8,714 bases of DNA from an uncultured Eubacteriales bacterium. Lineage in GTDB: Bacteria > Bacillota > Clostridia > Peptostreptococcales > Anaerovoracaceae. The position numbers and the translations under genes are program-made. Within the stretch, counting starts at the first letter, position 1. Every line of letters starts with the position of its first letter. Shown piece after piece: positions 5,497-8,714 of the stretch. Below the pieces are notes generated by a model, which searched no databases, was not told where the DNA came from, and was given only the letters and a program-made list of their open reading frames with translations. Where the stretch lies: positions 1-8,714 of the forward strand of contig CACWYF010000038.1 of NCBI GenBank assembly GCA_902765035.1, in the 5' to 3' direction.

Positions 5497-6684
5497 TTAC
5501 TTGTAGAGTGCTGCGAGCTCTTCTGCAAGTGCCTCGATCTGTGCCCTGCTCTCATCGTTAAGAGCGGAAACGATCTTGACTCCGTTCTCAGCGTAATTCA
5601 GCTCCTTGCATCCTTCCAGCATTGCCTTCATAGTCTTGGCTGCTGTAGGAGCCCATGAACCGTTCTCCATGAATGCGACATTCTTCTTCTGATAATTTCT
5701 CTCTGTCAGATGATGGATGTACTCCTTCATGAACGGGAAGATATCATTGTTGAATGTCGTTGTGGCGAATACCTGAGTATCATATCTGAATCCGTCCTCA
5801 ACGCACTCGGCTATGTCGCTTCTTGCCAGGTCGTTAACAACTACCTCAGGAACTCCCTTTGCTTCCAGCTTCTCTGCAAGGAGCTCTACTGCCTTCTTTG
5901 TATTGCCGTAAACGGAAGTGTAGGAAATAACAACGCCCTTCGACTCTGAGCCGTATGATGACCATGTATCATAGAGGCCGATATAGTATCCGAGGTCTTC
6001 CATGAGTACCGGACCGTGCAGCGGGCAGATCGTCTGAATGTCGAGCTTTGCAGCCTTCTTCAGTACAGCCTGGACCTGCATTCCGTACTTTCCTACGATG
6101 CCGAAATAATATCTTCTTGCTTCGCATGCCCAGTCATCATCGTCAGCTCCGGTCTCTCCGCACTTGTCGAGAGCTCCGAACTTGCCGAATCCGTCAGCAC
6201 TGAAGAGCACTTTGTCTGTGCTGTCATATGTCATTACTACTTCAGGCCAGTGAACCATCGGTGCTGCTACGAAGTTGAGCTTGTGAGCTCCAAGGTCAAG
6301 GACAACGCCCTCGCCTACAACGACTCTTCTGTCAGCATACTCTTCGCCCTCAAAGAAGTTCTTCATCATAGTGAATGCCTTCTGTGAGGAAACAACGCAT
6401 GCCTGAGGGAAAGCTTCCATGAAGCCTCTGATGCTGCCGGAGTGATCCGGCTCCATGTGCTGTACTACCAGATAATCCGGTGTTCTGTCACCGAGGACTG
6501 CCCTGATATTTCCGAGCCATTCATCTGTGAAGTGGCAGTCTACAGAATCCATGACTGCAACCTTCTCATCATTGATGAGGTATGAGTTGTAAGCCATGCC
6601 TTCCGGTACTATATAGTGTCCCTCAAACAGGTCAACATCGTGATCATTGACACCAACGTAGATAATGTCTTTTGTGATTTCCAT
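5497..6684 (-). CDS. fprA: Flavodiiron protein (A-type flavoprotein, FprA family)
   Basis: This cytosolic enzyme reduces O2 to water, or NO to N2O, using electrons delivered to FMN. The 395 residues match the two-domain class without a fused rubredoxin. The metallo-beta-lactamase-like domain (about 1-245) shows the diiron ligands H76, E78 and D80 in HMEPDH, H145, D164 in SADGFG, and H223 in PLHGP. The flavodoxin domain (about 249-395) starts VVISYTSVYGNT, the FMN phosphate-binding loop. All expected ligands are present, so it should be active. The start has a strong AGGAGA site about 9 nt upstream. It lies 31 nt downstream of desulfoferrodoxin on the same strand, so the two are co-transcribed. 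The electron donor, probably a rubredoxin or NADH:rubredoxin oxidoreductase, is not encoded here. Whether O2 or NO is the preferred substrate cannot be read from sequence; the anaerobe context and neighbour favour O2. Confidence 0.96.
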   Translation of the reverse strand: MEITKDIIYVGVNDHDVDLFEGHYIVPEGMAYNSYLINDEKVAVMDSVDCHFTDEWLGNIRAVLGDRTPDYLVVQHMEPDHSGSIRGFMEAFPQACVVSSQKAFTMMKNFFEGEEYADRRVVVGEGVVLDLGAHKLNFVAAPMVHWPEVVMTYDSTDKVLFSADGFGKFGALDKCGETGADDDDWACEARRYYFGIVGKYGMQVQAVLKKAAKLDIQTICPLHGPVLMEDLGYYIGLYDTWSSYGSESKGVVISYTSVYGNTKKAVELLAEKLEAKGVPEVVVNDLARSDIAECVEDGFRYDTQVFATTTFNNDIFPFMKEYIHHLTERNYQKKNVAFMENGSWAPTAAKTMKAMLEGCKELNYAENGVKIVSALNDESRAQIEALAEELAALYK

Positions 6685-6715
6685 TTAAAACATCTCCTTC
6701 TGATATATTTCTGTA

Positions 6716-7093
6716 TTATTCTGCCTTCCAGAGTGAGTGGAGGTTGCAGTATGCATAAACAGCCTCGACCTCATCATCGTCACAGATCATGAAGCATGCC
6801 TTAGGCGGTTCGCCGGGATTCAGAGCTTTTCTCTGGTTTCCCTGCTTTGTCTTGAGCGCGATCCACTCGATGTAGTGCTCAGGGATCATCGGATGCTCTG
6901 CTGCACCTACTGTCACGGACACCTTGTTGCCTTCAACCTCAAATACAGGAACGTGCTTCTCTACTGCCGCATCTGTTGTGCCTGCGATGATCTCTTCCAT
7001 CGGTTCTCCGCAGCATACTACCGGGCAGCCGGTCTTCTTTACGACTGCGACCATCTGACCGCAGATTTTGCACTTAAAGAATCTCATTTCCAT
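6716..7093 (-). CDS. dfx: Desulfoferrodoxin (class I, 2Fe superoxide reductase)
   Basis: This 125-residue cytosolic protein reduces superoxide to hydrogen peroxide without releasing O2. The N-terminal desulforedoxin-like domain supplies centre I cysteines C8, C11, C27 and C28, an FeCys4 site. The C-terminal domain carries the catalytic centre II ligands H47, H67, H73, C116 and H119, with the conserved E45-K46 beside H47. The complete set makes it a two-iron form. The frame stays open upstream to 7354, but that overlaps a divergent gene. The start at 7093 is chosen because AGGAG (7101-7105) lies 7 nt upstream and because family N-termini begin with such MxxFFKC-like sequence. It leads the operon with the flavodiiron protein. 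The likely promoter is near 7152-7180, and a leader hairpin precedes the ribosome binding site. No rubrerythrin or peroxidase is adjacent to remove the peroxide formed. Confidence 0.97.
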   Translation of the reverse strand: MEMRFFKCKICGQMVAVVKKTGCPVVCCGEPMEEIIAGTTDAAVEKHVPVFEVEGNKVSVTVGAAEHPMIPEHYIEWIALKTKQGNQRKALNPGEPPKACFMICDDDEVEAVYAYCNLHSLWKAE

Positions 7094-7115
7094 AATATCT
7101 CTCCTTTTCTTAACG

Positions 7116-7130
7116 GGTGCCTCCGGCACC
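7116..7130 (-). promoter_or_regulatory. Hairpin in the dfx mRNA leader
   Basis: GGTGCC/GGCACC form a perfect 6-bp stem with a 3-nt loop, extendable by a wobble and one more pair. It sits 10 nt upstream of the dfx Shine-Dalgarno. On the mRNA its loop side carries a GGAGG sequence. It lacks a T-run, so it is not an ordinary terminator. It may stabilise the mRNA or affect translation. Confidence 0.5.
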
Positions 7131-7151
7131 TGATCGTTCTCATACACAGTA

Positions 7152-7180
7152 TTTGTATCATATTGACAGGTTTTAATCAA
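7152..7180 (-). promoter_or_regulatory. Predicted promoter of the dfx-fprA operon
   Basis: On the minus strand, -35 TTGATT (7180-7175) and -10 TACAAA (7157-7152) are separated by 17 nt, and the -10 carries an extended TGA before it. The leader would be about 50 nt. Each hexamer matches four of six consensus bases. The inverted repeat at 7164-7193 covers the -35 element. Confidence 0.5.
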
Positions 7181-7193
7181 ACCAATCATGTCA
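7164..7193. promoter_or_regulatory. Nested inverted repeat in the dfx/GNAT divergent region
   Basis: The order TGACA-GGTTT-TAATC-AAACC-AATCA-TGTCA gives two pairs of complementary 5-nt arms. The inner pair GGTTT/AAACC is separated by 5 nt and the outer pair TGACA/TGTCA is offset on one side. It overlaps the predicted dfx -35 and also a plus-strand TTGACA at 7163-7168. A regulator controlling both divergent genes could bind here. Confidence 0.45.
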
Positions 7194-7295
7194 TACTTCA
7201 CCAATATTTCACCGACAGATGGTAGATTAATTACAGAAAGCATATCAGCTGCAGACTGTAGCTTAATACACCCCCGTAATACAGGAGGCATAAAT

Positions 7296-7853
7296 ATGAT
7301 TACTTTACCTTTCAGGCTGGATATGATGGACGGCAGAGGAGAACCTGAATTCATTGATTTCAGGAAAGCCGGCCAGGAGGATATCGACGAAGTCGTTGCC
7401 CTTCAGGAGCGCATTATAGACGCGCTGCCTGACAAGGATCTCTATCAGGCGTCGACAAGAGAGGAGTATCTCACACAGCTTACTGAAGACGTATGCTTTA
7501 TAGCAGAATGTGACGGAAAGACCGCAGGATTCTCAGTTATGGTGCCTAATGACCCTGACAATCCGCGCAACTACGGCAAGTATCTTGACTACAGCCGTGA
7601 GCAGCTTGCAAAGACAGTCTCGCTCGACCTTACAATGGTCGACCCTGAGTTCAGAGGCCGTGGTATCCAGCGCATATTCAACAAGCTCCGTATAGGAACA
7701 GCTATCGGGATGGGAGCTGCTGAAGGACTCTGCACCATCTCGCCTGACAACCCGTACAGCTACCGCAACTTCCTCGTTCTCAACTTTGAGATCATAGAGC
7801 AGCGCGAGATGTACGGCGGAAAGCAGCGCTATATCCTTCGCAAAGTATTCTGA
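7296..7853 (+). CDS. GNAT-family N-acetyltransferase
   Basis: This 185-residue protein has a GNAT fold: an N-terminal helix and strand region (17-45), a central strand with FIAECDGKTAGFSVMV (68-83), a strand SLDLTMVDPEF (109-119), and the acetyl-CoA pyrophosphate loop RGRGIQ (120-125) followed by its helix. It therefore transfers an acyl group from CoA to an amine. The substrate, whether a small molecule, an antibiotic or a protein N-terminus, cannot be read. The frame is open upstream from an ATG at 7188, but the start at 7296 has a perfect AGGAGG (7283-7288) seven nt before it and is preferred. It is transcribed alone, divergent from dfx, and ends in a strong terminator. No membrane segment or signal peptide is seen. 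Confidence 0.88.
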   Translation: MITLPFRLDMMDGRGEPEFIDFRKAGQEDIDEVVALQERIIDALPDKDLYQASTREEYLTQLTEDVCFIAECDGKTAGFSVMVPNDPDNPRNYGKYLDYSREQLAKTVSLDLTMVDPEFRGRGIQRIFNKLRIGTAIGMGAAEGLCTISPDNPYSYRNFLVLNFEIIEQREMYGGKQRYILRKVF

Positions 7854-7860
7854 TGAAATG

Positions 7861-7908
7861 AAACAGCTCCGGCAGACCTCATCACTGCAGGCCTACGGAG
7901 CTGTTTTT
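7861..7908 (+). terminator. Strong terminator after the GNAT gene
   Basis: A perfect 11-bp stem, AAACAGCTCCG (7861-7871) with CGGAGCTGTTT (7896-7906), leads into a run of five T (7904-7908). The 24-nt loop holds a small inner pairing, GCAG/CTGC. It also lies 35 nt past the stop of the convergent thioesterase gene. On the minus strand the T-run is short, so termination there would be weaker. Confidence 0.85.
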
Positions 7909-7941
7909 CTGTGCTTATTATTTCATATGCACATGGATACG

Positions 7942-8673
7942 TCAGCTGAGTCTTGCCAGGAAGACTGCCTTGCCCTCTTCGTTCAGCGCGCCTATCTCAA
8001 GCGCTCCGCTGTCTCCCTCTCTGCATCTGAATGTGAGCGTGCTTCCTTCATAGCTCTGCGATACGAACTGCACTTCCATGTCCTTAATGTTCAGCTCTCT
8101 TATCTTTTCAGTCGTGAAACATCCGAGCATCGCTCTGATGTAATTGACATTATTCATGTGTCCGCCGAGGTCTATGTCTACGGAACGTATAGTGTATCTC
8201 CCGATCTCCTCACAGCCGTCAAAATCCTTGCCGATTTTACTGAGCGGCAGTTCAGGCGCAGGTTCATCAAATTCGATATGGTCAGGGAAAAGTCCGGCCA
8301 TCGGAACCAATCTGCCTGTCTCATGGCTCATTACCGCCCATATGCTCCTTCCTTCAAACAGCTTCTCATCTCCGGCGTAAAGCGCAAAATCTCTTTCGGA
8401 TTTTGCCCTGTCTGCAGGCTGTATCCATGTGAGCATCTCGGTCATGTCCATCATGGACGGCATTCTGTCAAAATGCATCACGATCCTTGTGATGACCCAG
8501 AAGTAATTGCGCCTGTTCATACCTGCCGGGCCTATATCAAAATGGTCGGCATGAAGTGTCGCCATGTTCTGAAACATATCGAATGCTGCCGGAATGCTCA
8601 GCTTTGAGTAGCTGTCACACATGCTCGGCAGTATCATCACATCTCTACTGTATCTGCATCCCATTTCACTCAT
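7942..8673 (-). CDS. Acyl-ACP thioesterase family protein (double hotdog fold)
   Basis: This 243-residue protein fits the bacterial FatA/FatB-like family (PF01643 type), which hydrolyses acyl-ACP to free fatty acid in the cytosol. The N-terminal hotdog (about 5-135) has the helix region AFDMFQNMATLHADHF (30-45). The C-terminal hotdog (about 155-243) carries RSVDIDLGGHMNNVNY (163-178), the family's Asp-X3-His-X-Asn-Asn-X2-Tyr signature. The catalytic Asp (168) and His (172) are present. The residue that is Asn in plant enzymes (D-x-N-x-H) is Gly170 here. The chosen ATG has a GGAG 12 nt upstream, which is long. A start at residue 4 is possible but has no better site. Upstream sequence ends at the window edge, so the promoter is unseen. 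It is convergent with the GNAT gene. Family assignment is solid; acyl-chain preference and activity are uncertain. Confidence 0.87.
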   Translation of the reverse strand: MSEMGCRYSRDVMILPSMCDSYSKLSIPAAFDMFQNMATLHADHFDIGPAGMNRRNYFWVITRIVMHFDRMPSMMDMTEMLTWIQPADRAKSERDFALYAGDEKLFEGRSIWAVMSHETGRLVPMAGLFPDHIEFDEPAPELPLSKIGKDFDGCEEIGRYTIRSVDIDLGGHMNNVNYIRAMLGCFTTEKIRELNIKDMEVQFVSQSYEGSTLTFRCREGDSGALEIGALNEEGKAVFLARLS

Positions 8674-8714
8674 ATCAGTATCTGTCTCCGTTCCCCTTTT
8701 TTAATCTGATCACT

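Noticed and set aside
7085..7144. Short upstream reading frame (19 codons, minus strand) overlapping the dfx start
   Set aside because: It begins with ATG in the dfx leader and ends at a TGA inside the first dfx codons, but it has no ribosome binding site and no regulatory peptide pattern.
7188..7295. N-terminal extension of the GNAT protein to the ATG at 7188
   Set aside because: There is no ribosome binding site there, while AGGAGG precedes the ATG at 7296 at ideal spacing.
7094..7354. N-terminal extension of desulfoferrodoxin by 87 residues
   Set aside because: The frame happens to be open, but it would overlap the GNAT gene, and AGGAG lies exactly before the family-like start at 7093.
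7858..8607. Plus-strand open frame of 249 codons opposite the thioesterase
   Set aside because: It starts inside the GNAT terminator hairpin and is antisense to a gene with a clear hotdog signature.

Overview
The window looks like chromosomal DNA of a strictly or mostly anaerobic Bacillota bacterium of the Clostridia type. This is inferred from strong AGGAGG-like ribosome binding sites, sigma-A-like promoters, a class I desulfoferrodoxin next to a stand-alone flavodiiron protein, and a heterodimeric ABC exporter of the kind common in gut Clostridia. Base composition is close to half G+C by eye. I cannot name the genus. I see no tRNA, rRNA, CRISPR array, insertion sequence or phage gene.

Region 1 (1-4800, minus strand) is a tightly packed unit read right to left: a perfect TATAAT promoter, glutaminase (glsA), a LOG-family nucleotide phosphoribohydrolase-like protein, an ABC half-transporter with a degenerate ATPase site, and a second ABC half-transporter cut by the window edge. 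Junctions are 0, 6 and 21 nt and all four genes share one reading frame. The two ABC genes should form one heterodimeric exporter. Both carry unusual extracellular insertions: a roughly 100-residue acidic loop in one and a Ser/Gly-rich loop in the other.

Region 2 (4737-5412) holds a divergent, plus-strand CsoR-type metal-sensing repressor with a very His-rich N-terminal tail (20 His in the first 54 residues) and an intact Cys-His-Cys triad. A perfect 12-bp palindrome, CCCCTGCAGGGG, lies just upstream of its -10 element and resembles a CsoR-family operator. No metal transporter gene adjoins it. The gene ends at a hairpin terminator and converges on region 3.

Region 3 (5424-7193, minus strand) is an oxygen-defence operon: desulfoferrodoxin (superoxide reductase), then a flavodiiron protein (O2 or NO reductase). 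Together they would remove superoxide and oxygen without releasing O2. The promoter area contains an inverted repeat and a leader hairpin.

Region 4 (7296-8673) has a plus-strand GNAT acetyltransferase, a strong bidirectional-looking terminator, and a convergent minus-strand acyl-ACP thioesterase-family protein in which one expected catalytic-loop Asn is Gly.

The points most worth following are the four-gene same-frame operon joining glutaminase, LOG protein and exporter, the extracellular loops of that exporter, and the palindrome beside the His-tailed metal sensor.
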